The notes under the pieces were generated by a model, which ran no database searches, was not told where the DNA came from, and saw only the letters and a program-made list of their open reading frames with translations. Of a stretch of DNA of 64,000 nucleotides, positions 55,370 to 63,771 are shown piece after piece. Numbering within the stretch: the stretch's first letter is position 1; the number at the start of each line of letters is the position of its first letter. Made by a program: the position numbers and the translations under genes. This DNA comes from Mycobacterium asiaticum. GTDB lineage: Bacteria > Actinomycetota > Actinomycetes > Mycobacteriales > Mycobacteriaceae. Location: contig NZ_LZLQ01000098.1 in NCBI RefSeq assembly GCF_001673315.1, positions 1 through 64,000 on the forward strand, given 5' to 3'.

Positions 55370-56604
55370 CGCTTGCCGAACTTGAAGAGGCGCTGGGCGA
55401 CCCGGCGGATCTGAATCTCCTCCGCGCCCTCGGTGATTCGGTAGCGACGGTGGTGACGGTAGATGTGTTCCAGCTGCTCGTGGCGGCTGTAGCCGATACC
55501 GCCGAGTACTTGCATCGCCCGGTCAGCCGCGTCGCAAACCAATCGGTTGGCACGATAATTGGCCATCGACACCTTGTCGGAGACCTCCATGTGGTGGTTG
55601 GCGTCCAACTGTGTCGCGGCGTAATACACCAGCAGGCGCACCATCTGCGCTTCGGTCTGTAACTCGACCAGCGGCCATTGCACAGCCTGATTCACCGCCA
55701 GCGGCTTGCCGAACACGACGCGCTCCCCGGCGTAGGCGACGGCGCGGTCGATGCAGTACTGTGCGGCGCCAAGGCTGCTGGCGGCCTGCCGAATCCTGTT
55801 CTCGTGCAGGAAGGTTTGGCCCACCTCCAGGCCGCGGTCGACTTCACCGAGCACCGCGTCGTCAGGTACCCGGACATCCTTGAGTTCCACTTCACCGTGA
55901 TCGGTCGGCATGTTGAACGTCCACCAGTAGTACGGCACGGTGAAACCCGGCGCGTCGGTCGGCACCAGGAAGGCGGAGATGCCGCGCGCCTGCCCGGGTT
56001 CCCCGGAGGTGCGGGCGAACACCAGGTCGTGGGTGGCGCGGTGCACACCGGTGTTGAATCGCTTGGCGCCGTTGATCACCCAGCCGTCACCGTCGCGGAC
56101 GGCGGTGGTCTCCAGCCAGGTGGCGTCCGAACCGTGGTTGGGCTCGGTCAGCCCGAACGCCATCGACCGTTCGCCGGTGATCAGTGCCTCGGTCCATTCC
56201 TTCTTCTGCGACTCGGTGCCGAACCGGTCCATCATGATGACTTGCGGAAAATTGCCGACGATCGACGACTCGTCCTGCAGGTCGTTGTGCAGGCCCAACC
56301 CTTTATGCGCCAAGTGTTCCCGGATAACGGCCATATCGATGTTGCTGCCGTCGCGGCCGCCGAACTGCGAGGGCAGACCGTAGCGCAACCAGCCCGCCTT
56401 GTCTGCGCGCCGACGCATCTCACTCAGCAAGTCTTCCCACTCGCGCCGTGGGATGCCGCCGTTGTCCCAATCGGTGCGGGCATTCTCGCGCCGGTGGTCG
56501 AAGTACTGGATATGTTCGCGTTCCAGCGGTTTGATCTCCGTCTCGATGAATTCGTCCATCTCGGCCAGCAGACCCGGAAGGTGTTCGGGGAGGCTGAAAT
56601 CCAC
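55366..56604 (-). CDS. Acyl-CoA dehydrogenase-family protein
   Basis: A 412-residue FAD protein of the acyl-CoA dehydrogenase family, in the branch near ACAD10/11. MAFGLTEPNHGSDATWLET binds FAD and substrate; MQVLGGIGYSRHEQLEHIYRHHRRYRI (in part) and EGAEEIQIRRV are in the C-terminal helical domain. The GTG start has AGGAG about ten bases before. It follows the TetR gene by 18 bp and overlaps the phosphotransferase by four. The acyl substrate is unknown. Confidence 0.92.
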   Translation of the reverse strand: MDFSLPEHLPGLLAEMDEFIETEIKPLEREHIQYFDHRRENARTDWDNGGIPRREWEDLLSEMRRRADKAGWLRYGLPSQFGGRDGSNIDMAVIREHLAHKGLGLHNDLQDESSIVGNFPQVIMMDRFGTESQKKEWTEALITGERSMAFGLTEPNHGSDATWLETTAVRDGDGWVINGAKRFNTGVHRATHDLVFARTSGEPGQARGISAFLVPTDAPGFTVPYYWWTFNMPTDHGEVELKDVRVPDDAVLGEVDRGLEVGQTFLHENRIRQAASSLGAAQYCIDRAVAYAGERVVFGKPLAVNQAVQWPLVELQTEAQMVRLLVYYAATQLDANHHMEVSDKVSMANYRANRLVCDAADRAMQVLGGIGYSRHEQLEHIYRHHRRYRITEGAEEIQIRRVAQRLFKFGKR

Positions 56605-56622
56605 GTTGATCGCTCCTAATCG

Positions 56623-57234
56623 TCAGGCGCCGTACAGGGTCTTCTGCCAGATTCGGGACAGCACGGCAATGGCGTCCTCGTCGCTCATCGTCACACCGAG
56701 GTTCGGCCTCCCGACGAAAACGGTCGTGAAGTTCTCGAACAACAGGGCGATGGCGGCCGCAGTGTGCTCCGGGTTGAGTTCGGCGCCATAGCCCTGCTCC
56801 TGGGCCCGGCGGACGGAGGCTGCCACGATGTTCATGCCGAACCGCCGGAATTCGTTCTGCACCGCGGCGAAGCGCTCCTGGGTGGCGGCCAACTGCGCCA
56901 CGGCGATCATGATGCCGATGTTCTGCTTGAACATTCCCCAGTAGCCGGTGACAACGGAACTGAAGAACGCGTCGTCGGCGGGGGAGTGCGGCAGGTGGAC
57001 GCTGAGCCCGGACGGTTCGACGACGTCGTGCAGGAACGACTCCGCCAGGGCGGCCAGCAGGTCCTCCTTGTCGGTGAAGTAGCGGTAGAACACCGCCGAC
57101 GACTTCCCCGCCGCGGAGGTGATGTCGGCCAGGGTGGTGCCGTGAAATCCCCGTTCGGCGAACAGTTTTCGGGCGGCCAGTTCGATGGCCTGGCGGGTCT
57201 GCCGGCCTTTGGCGCTCACCAGTTCGGCGGGCAT
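56623..57234 (-). CDS. TetR-family regulator of the catabolic operon
   Basis: A 203-residue TetR regulator. HTH: TLADITSAAGKSSAVFYRYF (about residues 34-53), preceded by QTRQAIELAARKLFAERGFHG; the C-terminal domain is helical. It is embedded in the operon, coupled to the HMG-CoA-lyase gene (TGATG). The likely operator is the palindrome at 61700-61717, upstream of the first gene, giving autoregulation. The ligand is presumably a pathway CoA ester or the aromatic/isoprenoid substrate; this is inferred. Confidence 0.9.
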   Translation of the reverse strand: MPAELVSAKGRQTRQAIELAARKLFAERGFHGTTLADITSAAGKSSAVFYRYFTDKEDLLAALAESFLHDVVEPSGLSVHLPHSPADDAFFSSVVTGYWGMFKQNIGIMIAVAQLAATQERFAAVQNEFRRFGMNIVAASVRRAQEQGYGAELNPEHTAAAIALLFENFTTVFVGRPNLGVTMSDEDAIAVLSRIWQKTLYGA

Positions 57235-58145
57235 CAGGCTCTGGTCCGGTCGCCCGCGCGCAACAGTGCACTCGGCAGGTCGTGCCCGACGGCTGCCGTG
57301 GCAACCCGGGCCGCGGTGATCGCGGCCTGCAGGTCCACGTCGACGTCATACCCGCTGTCGGTCAGCAGGTAGACGAGATCCTCGGTGGCGATGTTGCCGG
57401 TGGCGCCTGGGGCGAACGGGCAACCGCCCAGTCCGCCCACCGACGCGTCCAATCGCGTGACGCCCGCGAGCACGGCGGCGTAGGCGCAAGCCAGTCCGGC
57501 CCCCCGGGTGTTGTGAAAGTGGCCGCCCAGCGGCAGGTCGCCGATGACCGGACGCACCTGATCAATCAGCGAAGACACCCTGCCCGGGGTCGCGGTGCCG
57601 ATCGTGTCGGCGATGGAGAACCGGTCGGCACCCTGGTCGCAGGCAGATGCCGCGATGGCCAGTACCCGCTCGGGGGGCGTCGGTCCCTCGAACGGGGAGT
57701 CCCAGGCTGTGGCGACGATGACCTCGACTGTCGTGTCACTTCCGTGGGCGATGGCGACGATTTCACCGATCTGGTCGGTTGCTTCGGCGCTGCTGCGCCC
57801 GACGTTTCGTTGGCTGAAGGTGTCGTCCGCTGCCACCACGTATTCGATGGACCGGAGACCTGCGGCGATCGCTCGCTTGGCCCCGTTGGGACTGGCCACC
57901 AGCGCGGAGAATTCGATACCGGGAAAGTTGTGCAATTCGGCCGCCAGCTCTGCCGCATCGGCCATGGACGGCACCTTGGACGGGGACACGAACGCGGTGG
58001 CCTCCACCTCCCGCACGCCGGTGGCGGCTACCGCGGCAAGCATTTCCAGCTTGGCGGACAACGGGATCGGTGCTTCGATCTGCAGGCCGTCGCGTAACGC
58101 CACCTCGCGGATGTCGACATGCTGACTTGATGGCACCGTGTTCAC
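57234..58145 (-). CDS. Hydroxymethylglutaryl-CoA lyase family protein
   Basis: A 303-residue TIM-barrel lyase of the HMGL-like family. REVALRDGLQIE carries the metal-binding Asp, FHNTRGAG the metal-binding His, and GGLGGCPFAPGATGN the catalytic Cys loop, all intact. HMG-CoA lyase splits HMG-CoA into acetyl-CoA and acetoacetate; a related 3-hydroxy-3-methylacyl-CoA is also possible. The GTG start overlaps the CoA-transferase stop (GTGA). It implies that the pathway makes a branched 3-hydroxy-3-methyl intermediate. Confidence 0.92.
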   Translation of the reverse strand: MNTVPSSQHVDIREVALRDGLQIEAPIPLSAKLEMLAAVAATGVREVEATAFVSPSKVPSMADAAELAAELHNFPGIEFSALVASPNGAKRAIAAGLRSIEYVVAADDTFSQRNVGRSSAEATDQIGEIVAIAHGSDTTVEVIVATAWDSPFEGPTPPERVLAIAASACDQGADRFSIADTIGTATPGRVSSLIDQVRPVIGDLPLGGHFHNTRGAGLACAYAAVLAGVTRLDASVGGLGGCPFAPGATGNIATEDLVYLLTDSGYDVDVDLQAAITAARVATAAVGHDLPSALLRAGDRTRA

Positions 58146-59392
58146 AACACCTCCTCGGCGACCAACCGGGCGACTTCGTCGGCGGTCTTGCCCAGAAGTC
58201 CGGTATACACCTCGTCGTTGTGTTGACCGGGGCGCGCGGGGCCGGCGTAGCGGACGCTGCCGGGGGAGTCGGACAGCACCGGCACGATCCCGGGACCCAG
58301 CACGTCGCGGCCGACACGTTCGTCGTGGTGCGGCACCAGCATGCCGCGGGCACGCAGTTGCGGGTCGTTGACCACCTCCGCCACGGTATTGATGGGCCCG
58401 GCAATAACACCTGCGGCGGAAAGGGTTTCGATGATCTCGCCGGGCTGACGATCGGCGGCCCAGGCACCGATGATCTCATCCAGCCGGTCCTGGTTGCGTC
58501 CCCGTGCGCCGTGCGTCGCGAACCTGTCGTCGGTGACCAGTTCCGGGTGGCCCATGGCCTTGCACAACCGAGCGAACACGGTGTCCTGATTGGCGGCGAT
58601 CACCACCCACGAGCCGTCGGCGCTGCGATAGATGTTCGACGGCGCGATGCCCTCCAGTCGGGTGCCGGATGGTCCGCGCACCACGCCGCCGACGTCGTAA
58701 TCCGGAATAGTCGATTCTTGTACCGCCAAACAGGATTCGGTCAGGGCGACGTCGACCACCTGGCCGTGCCCGGTGACGCCACGGCGGTACAACGCGGCGA
58801 GCGCACCTTGGGCGCCGAACATGCCGGCCAACGTGTCACCCAGCGAGAGGGCCAGCCGGGGCGGCGGCCCACCGGGGAACCCGTTGAGGTGGCGCAACCC
58901 GCTGGCAGCCTCGGCCACCGAGGCGTAGCCTGCCTTGTGCGCGTCCGGGCCGGTTTGCCCGTAGCCCGATACCCGGACCAGGATGATCCCCGAATTGCGT
59001 TCGCGCAGAACGTCGTATCCTAGATTCCACTTCTCCAAGGTGCCCGGCCGGAAGTTCTCCACCACGATGTCCGACTTCTCGACCAACTCCAGGAACAGTT
59101 CACGACCCTCCTGCTTGCGCAGGTCCAGCGTGATGCCGCGCTTGTTGCGGGCATGCACCGTCCAGAAGACACGGTGCCCGTCGACCTCGGCCTGGCCCCA
59201 GGTGCGCAGCGGGTCCGGTGCGCCCGGTGGCTCCACCTTGATGACGTCGGCGCCCATGTCGCCGAGCAGGCGGCCCACGAACGGGCCGGCGATCAGGGTG
59301 CCGAGTTCGAGCACCCGGACCCCGTCCAGCGCTCCAACAATGCGCCGCTTCTCAGCATCACTGCGTTCTGCATCGTCGCCGGCGGGGCTCAC
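58142..59392 (-). CDS. CaiB/BaiF type III CoA transferase
   Basis: A 416-residue class III CoA transferase (VLELGTLIAGPFVGRLLGDMGADVIKVE, in part, at the start; NKRGITLDLRKQEG; ENFRPGTLEKW), which moves CoA from a donor such as succinyl-CoA onto a carboxylic acid. It most likely activates the acid that feeds the lyase encoded next. It overlaps genes on both sides by four bases. Confidence 0.92.
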   Translation of the reverse strand: MSPAGDDAERSDAEKRRIVGALDGVRVLELGTLIAGPFVGRLLGDMGADVIKVEPPGAPDPLRTWGQAEVDGHRVFWTVHARNKRGITLDLRKQEGRELFLELVEKSDIVVENFRPGTLEKWNLGYDVLRERNSGIILVRVSGYGQTGPDAHKAGYASVAEAASGLRHLNGFPGGPPPRLALSLGDTLAGMFGAQGALAALYRRGVTGHGQVVDVALTESCLAVQESTIPDYDVGGVVRGPSGTRLEGIAPSNIYRSADGSWVVIAANQDTVFARLCKAMGHPELVTDDRFATHGARGRNQDRLDEIIGAWAADRQPGEIIETLSAAGVIAGPINTVAEVVNDPQLRARGMLVPHHDERVGRDVLGPGIVPVLSDSPGSVRYAGPARPGQHNDEVYTGLLGKTADEVARLVAEEVL

Positions 59393-60576
59393 CCGGCGCT
59401 CGCGAAGTCGTGGCGGATCAGCCAGTCGGTGACGATGTCCACGGCTTGGCGCAGTTTGTCGCGTTGGTCAGGTCCCGCGTAATAATGTGTGGCACCGGGG
59501 ATTTCGTGCATCTCCTTGTCCGGATGCCCGATCGCCTCGTAGAGCCGTCGGGTATGGCTGGGTGTGCAAGCGTCATCGCCCAGGTTACCGATCACCAGGG
59601 CGGGGATCGCAAGGTCTTTCCCGCATGCCACACCGTCGCCGCGCGCCTCGTCGTAACTCCACTGCGACAACCAGCCCCGCAGCGTCGAGTAGCGCGCCAG
59701 GCCCACCGGGCTCATGTTCACCACCTGCGGGTCACCCAGGTAGCAGGTGCCGGGCGTGCGTGCGTTGGGGTCGACTGTGGGGTCCAGCCAGCGCGGGTCC
59801 GCCATGGTGCCGTGCACTACGAAGCAGAACTCGTCGTCGGGGCGGCCCGCCTCCTTCAGCTCGGCCAGTTTCTCGCGCACCCAGGCCGTGATGCGCCGGT
59901 TACGGTCGATCTGAGCCTGCCGATAACGAGCCAGAAACTCCTGGCTGTACGGCGGCTGATTTGGGTTGTCGGGGTTGTAGATGTCGAGTTCGGGATCCCG
60001 CTTGGTCGGGTCGGCCTCGTCCAGAATCGACGCATCCAACCATTCGGTAAGGGTGCCGTGCCGGCTGATGTGCGCGGCCAGCAACATGATGCCGTCGGCG
60101 GCCGGCAGTTCCAACTGGGTGAGGTCGGGCCCGTCGCCCGACGGGCTGGACGTGATCGTGGCGTGCTGCGCCTGCTGTTGGTAGAACACCGACAACGAGC
60201 CGCCGCCACTCCAACCTGCCAGCACCACCTTGGTGTAGCCGAGCCTGTTCTTGGCGTCCTTGATGCACTCGCCCAGATCCTCGACCACCTTTTCCATCAG
60301 CAGGGTCGAGTCGGTGCCGCGAAATCGGCTGTTGCAGTAGATGACGTGGTGACCGGCCCGGGCCAGCGCATTGATCATCGGCAGGTACGCGCCGCCACCG
60401 ATGGGGTGCATGAACACCAGCACGGTGTCCGACGGGCGGTCCTTGGGCTTGAGCAGATAGCTTTCCAGCACGGTGATCTCGGCCAGCCCACCGTACACGT
60501 CGCGGACCCCGGAATTGTTCTGGAACGCAACGAGATACGGGATGCGGTCGTACTCGAATTTGACGGCTTGCTTCAT
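59389..60576 (-). CDS. Alpha/beta hydrolase of the catabolic operon
   Basis: A 395-residue alpha/beta hydrolase. The nucleophile elbow is AGWSGGGS (Ser123), the oxyanion region FMHPIGGGAYL, and the His is in IPGATHYYAG. The long insert between residues 150 and 290 suggests a large lid. It is placed directly after a ring-cleavage-type dioxygenase gene, so it may hydrolyse the cleavage product; this is inferred from order. It overlaps both neighbours by four bases. Confidence 0.85.
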   Translation of the reverse strand: MKQAVKFEYDRIPYLVAFQNNSGVRDVYGGLAEITVLESYLLKPKDRPSDTVLVFMHPIGGGAYLPMINALARAGHHVIYCNSRFRGTDSTLLMEKVVEDLGECIKDAKNRLGYTKVVLAGWSGGGSLSVFYQQQAQHATITSSPSGDGPDLTQLELPAADGIMLLAAHISRHGTLTEWLDASILDEADPTKRDPELDIYNPDNPNQPPYSQEFLARYRQAQIDRNRRITAWVREKLAELKEAGRPDDEFCFVVHGTMADPRWLDPTVDPNARTPGTCYLGDPQVVNMSPVGLARYSTLRGWLSQWSYDEARGDGVACGKDLAIPALVIGNLGDDACTPSHTRRLYEAIGHPDKEMHEIPGATHYYAGPDQRDKLRQAVDIVTDWLIRHDFASAG

Positions 60577-61667
60577 TGGTGCTGCCCCAGGTCAGGTGCC
60601 AGTACTTCGGGTGATGGTGTCAGGCGACGACGCGTGTCGATGGCGATCACCTGCCAGTCCACCCGCTGATAATCGTCGAACTTCCGGCGGGCCCGTTCGC
60701 GGGCCTTTTCCGGCGCGCCGTGGTGCACGCCTTGGGGCGCATGGGAGATCAGCCCCGGCGGCATCGGGATTCCGTACAGCGAACCGCCGTGGAAGAACGC
60801 GATCTCGTCGTAGTCGACATTGCGGTGATACCAGGGCGTGCGTTCGGTGCCCGCCACTCCCTCGGCGGGTTTGGGCAGGAAGTTCATCACGTAGACCCCG
60901 GTCGCCTGCATGAAAATGTGCACGGTGGGCGGCAGGTGCACACTGTCGGAGGTGACCACGTTGTAGTCGTCGATGTTGAAGGTGAAGGCGAAGTTGTCGC
61001 CACGCCAGCCTTCGACATCGATCGGATTGTGTTGGTAGAAAAGGGTTGTCGGCCCGCCGTCATGAACCAGCCGCACCTCGTACTCGGCCCGTCCGTCGTC
61101 CTCGATCGGGACCGGTTCGGGAATGGTGGCCTGGGCTGGGTCGAAGGGGAAGTGCCGACCAAGTGCGCCCGGCGGCGGCACCCGGAACTCGTCGGTGGCC
61201 TCGATCATCAGCAGAGTGGTCTCGCTGTCGGGCAGTTGACGCCAGGTGCAGGCTTTGGGGAGATAGATCCAGTCGCCCTGCCGGTAGCCCAGCGGCCCGA
61301 ACTCGGTTTCCAGCAGTCCCACACCCTGGTGGACGAAACACAGCAGATCGCCGTCGACGTGCCGGGTGTAGAACGGCATCGCCTCGTGGCGCCGGCTCAA
61401 CAGCACCCGGCAGTCGACGTTGCTGAACATCAGCAGCGGACCGCCGTTGGCGTCGGTGGCGTCGCTTGGCTTGAGTTGGTCCGCCAGGACGTCGACCGGG
61501 CGTAGCGGACCAACCGCGCGGAACGCGGTCGGGTCGTGGCGACGGTAGATGTTGGCGGTGCGACCGGTGAAGCCGCCGCGACCCAACTCGTCGTCTTTGA
61601 GGCCGTCCAGATCGGCGTGGACACGGCGCGGTGTCTTGCCTTTACGCAGGTGGATGAAGGATTCCAT
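60573..61667 (-). CDS. Homogentisate 1,2-dioxygenase-like protein
   Basis: A 364-residue cupin-type dioxygenase related to homogentisate dioxygenase (HmgA), shorter than the usual ~440 residues. The C-terminal iron site has His281 and Glu288 (WYHRNVDYDEIAF) and His315/His316 (APQGVHHGAPE), one residue off the His-to-Glu spacing I recall for true HmgA. It may thus cleave a different 1,4-dihydroxy ring. It is the first gene of the operon, with a GAGG ribosome site, 32 bp from the palindrome. Confidence 0.85.
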   Translation of the reverse strand: MESFIHLRKGKTPRRVHADLDGLKDDELGRGGFTGRTANIYRRHDPTAFRAVGPLRPVDVLADQLKPSDATDANGGPLLMFSNVDCRVLLSRRHEAMPFYTRHVDGDLLCFVHQGVGLLETEFGPLGYRQGDWIYLPKACTWRQLPDSETTLLMIEATDEFRVPPPGALGRHFPFDPAQATIPEPVPIEDDGRAEYEVRLVHDGGPTTLFYQHNPIDVEGWRGDNFAFTFNIDDYNVVTSDSVHLPPTVHIFMQATGVYVMNFLPKPAEGVAGTERTPWYHRNVDYDEIAFFHGGSLYGIPMPPGLISHAPQGVHHGAPEKARERARRKFDDYQRVDWQVIAIDTRRRLTPSPEVLAPDLGQHQ

Positions 61668-61699
61668 GGCTGCCTCGGGGTAGTCGCGGCTAGAAAACT

Positions 61700-61717
61700 A
61701 AAAGTAACGTTACTTTT
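61700..61717. promoter_or_regulatory. 18-bp perfect palindrome, probable TetR operator
   Basis: AAAAGTAACGTTACTTTT is perfectly symmetrical and flanked by CTAGA...TCTAG-like arms (61690-61724). It lies 33-50 bp upstream of the dioxygenase ATG, at the only gap before the operon, in an AT-rich island in a GC-rich genome. It is the right size for a TetR dimer site. The palindrome is seen; the regulator is inferred to be the TetR at 56623. Confidence 0.75.
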
Positions 61718-61760
61718 TCTTCTAGTTCGGCACAAGGACCTGTCGCCCCAACCTGCCTCC

Positions 61761-62729
61761 TCAGCGGATCCGCAGGACGACCTTGCCCTTGGCGCTGCGA
61801 TTCTCCAGCGATGCCACCGCGGCGGCCGCCTCGTCCAGCGGGAAGACCTCCGGCTCCGGAGGCGACAACTTGCCGGAGGTGAACAACTCTTCCAGTGCGG
61901 CCCACTGCTCCTCGAGCGCACCGGGATGCCTGCCCGCCCAGGCCCCCCAACCCACACCGACAACGTCAATGTTGTTCAGCAGCAATCGGTTTACCTTCAC
62001 GGTGGGTATCTCACCACCCGTGAAGCCGATCACCAGTAACCGTCCCGCCGGGGCCAGTGAGCGCAGCGAATCGGTGAAGCGGTCACCGCCGACCGGGTCC
62101 ACCACGATGTCCACGCCGCGTCCGCCGGTCAACTCCTTGACCGCATCCTTGAAGCCGTCGGCCAGCACTACGTCGGTGGCACCCGCCGCGGTGGCGATCT
62201 GGCCCTTCTCCTCGGAGCTGACGACCGCGATCACCCGGGACGCCCCCAGCGCCGGGGCCAGTCGGAGCGCCGAGGTACCGATACCGCCGGCCGCGCCATG
62301 CACCAATACCGTCTCGTCCGCCTGCAGCCGACCACGGACGGCCAGGGCGAAATACACGGTGAGATCGTTGAACAGCACACCCGCGCCCGCTTCGAAGCCG
62401 ACGTTGTCCGGCAGCTTGAACAACCGGTCGGGGGAGAGCACCGCCACTTCGGCCATGCCGCCGGTAAGCATGGTCAGCCCGAGCACCCGGTCGCCGGCGC
62501 GCACGTGTGCGCCGTCCGGAGCCGACCGCACCACTCCGGCAATCTCGGCGCCGAGGACGAACGGCGGGTCCGGTCGATACTGGTAGAGCCCGCGGGTGAG
62601 CAGCGCGTCCGGGAACGCCACCCCGGCGGCGTGCACGTCCACCACCACACCGTCGCCGGTAGGTTCGTCGATGTCCGCCACCTCGATCGCGTCCGGACCG
62701 TCCAGCCGAGTCACCCGTGCTGCGCGCAT
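61761..62729 (-). CDS. fadB4: NADPH:quinone oxidoreductase FadB4
   Basis: A 322-residue medium-chain dehydrogenase of the quinone oxidoreductase type without zinc ligands. GAEIAGVVRSAPDG, the NADPH motif HGAAGGIGTSALRLA and a second motif VDIVVDPVGGDRF are present. It resembles M. tuberculosis FadB4 (Rv3141) closely as I recall it. The ATG at 62729 is preferred over a GTG three codons upstream, since GGGTGA precedes it. It is co-directional with the AcuI-type gene 21 bp upstream. Confidence 0.88.
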   Translation of the reverse strand: MRAARVTRLDGPDAIEVADIDEPTGDGVVVDVHAAGVAFPDALLTRGLYQYRPDPPFVLGAEIAGVVRSAPDGAHVRAGDRVLGLTMLTGGMAEVAVLSPDRLFKLPDNVGFEAGAGVLFNDLTVYFALAVRGRLQADETVLVHGAAGGIGTSALRLAPALGASRVIAVVSSEEKGQIATAAGATDVVLADGFKDAVKELTGGRGVDIVVDPVGGDRFTDSLRSLAPAGRLLVIGFTGGEIPTVKVNRLLLNNIDVVGVGWGAWAGRHPGALEEQWAALEELFTSGKLSPPEPEVFPLDEAAAAVASLENRSAKGKVVLRIR

Positions 62730-62750
62730 GCCGATCACCCTACTTCCGGC

Positions 62751-63749
62751 TCAAAAGCCACCGGCAACCCGCACGACGGCCCGTCCCGTGAATGTCCCAG
62801 ACCGCAGCTGATCCAGCACGCCCACCACGTCCTTGACGTCGACTTCGGTGGTGATCGCGTCCAGATGCCGGGGCCGAAACGAATCACCCAGCCGCGCCCA
62901 GATTTCCCGTCGCGGACCGATCGGCAGCTGCACCGAATCGATGCCCAACAATGCCACGCCACGCAGAATGAACGGCATCACGGTGGTGTGCAGGGCGGGT
63001 CCGCCGGTGAGGCCACTGATGGCGACCGCACCGCGGTAGTCGACGGCGCTGAGCACGTCGGCCAGGGTGGCTCCGCCCACACAATCGATGCCGGCGGCCC
63101 AGCGCGTCTTGTTCAGCGGTCGCGGTTTGGCCTCCGGATCTGCCGGCAACCGGCCGATAACCTCAGCGGCGCCAAGCGATTTCAATAGCTCCTCGGCGGC
63201 CGGCTTGCCGGTCGATGCCACTACCCGGTAGCCGGCGGCCGCGAGTAGGTCGACGCTGACCGTGCCCACGCCGCCCGACGCGCCGGTGACGACGACCGGT
63301 CCACCGTCCGGCTTGATGCCCCAATCGGATAGGGCCTGCACGCTCATCGCCGCGGTAAACCCGGCGGTGCCGATCGCGGCGGCGTCGCGCGGACCCAACG
63401 CGTCCAACCGCACCACCTGGTCGGCTGGCAGCCGCGCGAATTCGGCATACCCGCCATGGTGGCCCGTGCCGACCTGGTAACCGTGCGCGACGACGGCGTC
63501 TCCGACGGAGAACTCGGGTGCCTGCGACTCCACGACCTCACCGGCCAGGTCGATGCCCGGTACTACCGGATAGCTGCGGACCACTCCGCCACCGGGTGTG
63601 AGCGCCAGCGCGTCCTTGAAGTTGACGCTCGAATAGAGGACCCGGATGGTCACCTCGCCGGGCGGCAGGTCGGATTCTGTGAGTGTCTCGACCGAAGCGG
63701 TGATCTGGTCCCCGTCTTGGCGCGCCAGCAGCGCGTGGAAGGAGTTCAT
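62751..63749 (-). CDS. Acrylyl-CoA reductase AcuI-type oxidoreductase
   Basis: A 332-residue zinc-free medium-chain reductase of the YhdH/AcuI group. SSVNFKDALALTPGGGVVRSYP (in part), GIDLAGEVVES and VTGASGGVGTVSVDLLAAAGY (NADPH) are diagnostic. AcuI reduces acryloyl-CoA to propionyl-CoA; many relatives act on other enoyl-CoA or quinone substrates. It is divergent from the aldo/keto reductase, with 22 bp between starts, and leads a two-gene unit with fadB4. Confidence 0.88.
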   Translation of the reverse strand: MNSFHALLARQDGDQITASVETLTESDLPPGEVTIRVLYSSVNFKDALALTPGGGVVRSYPVVPGIDLAGEVVESQAPEFSVGDAVVAHGYQVGTGHHGGYAEFARLPADQVVRLDALGPRDAAAIGTAGFTAAMSVQALSDWGIKPDGGPVVVTGASGGVGTVSVDLLAAAGYRVVASTGKPAAEELLKSLGAAEVIGRLPADPEAKPRPLNKTRWAAGIDCVGGATLADVLSAVDYRGAVAISGLTGGPALHTTVMPFILRGVALLGIDSVQLPIGPRREIWARLGDSFRPRHLDAITTEVDVKDVVGVLDQLRSGTFTGRAVVRVAGGF

Positions 63750-63771
63750 AGGACGACGTTAATCTCAGCCC

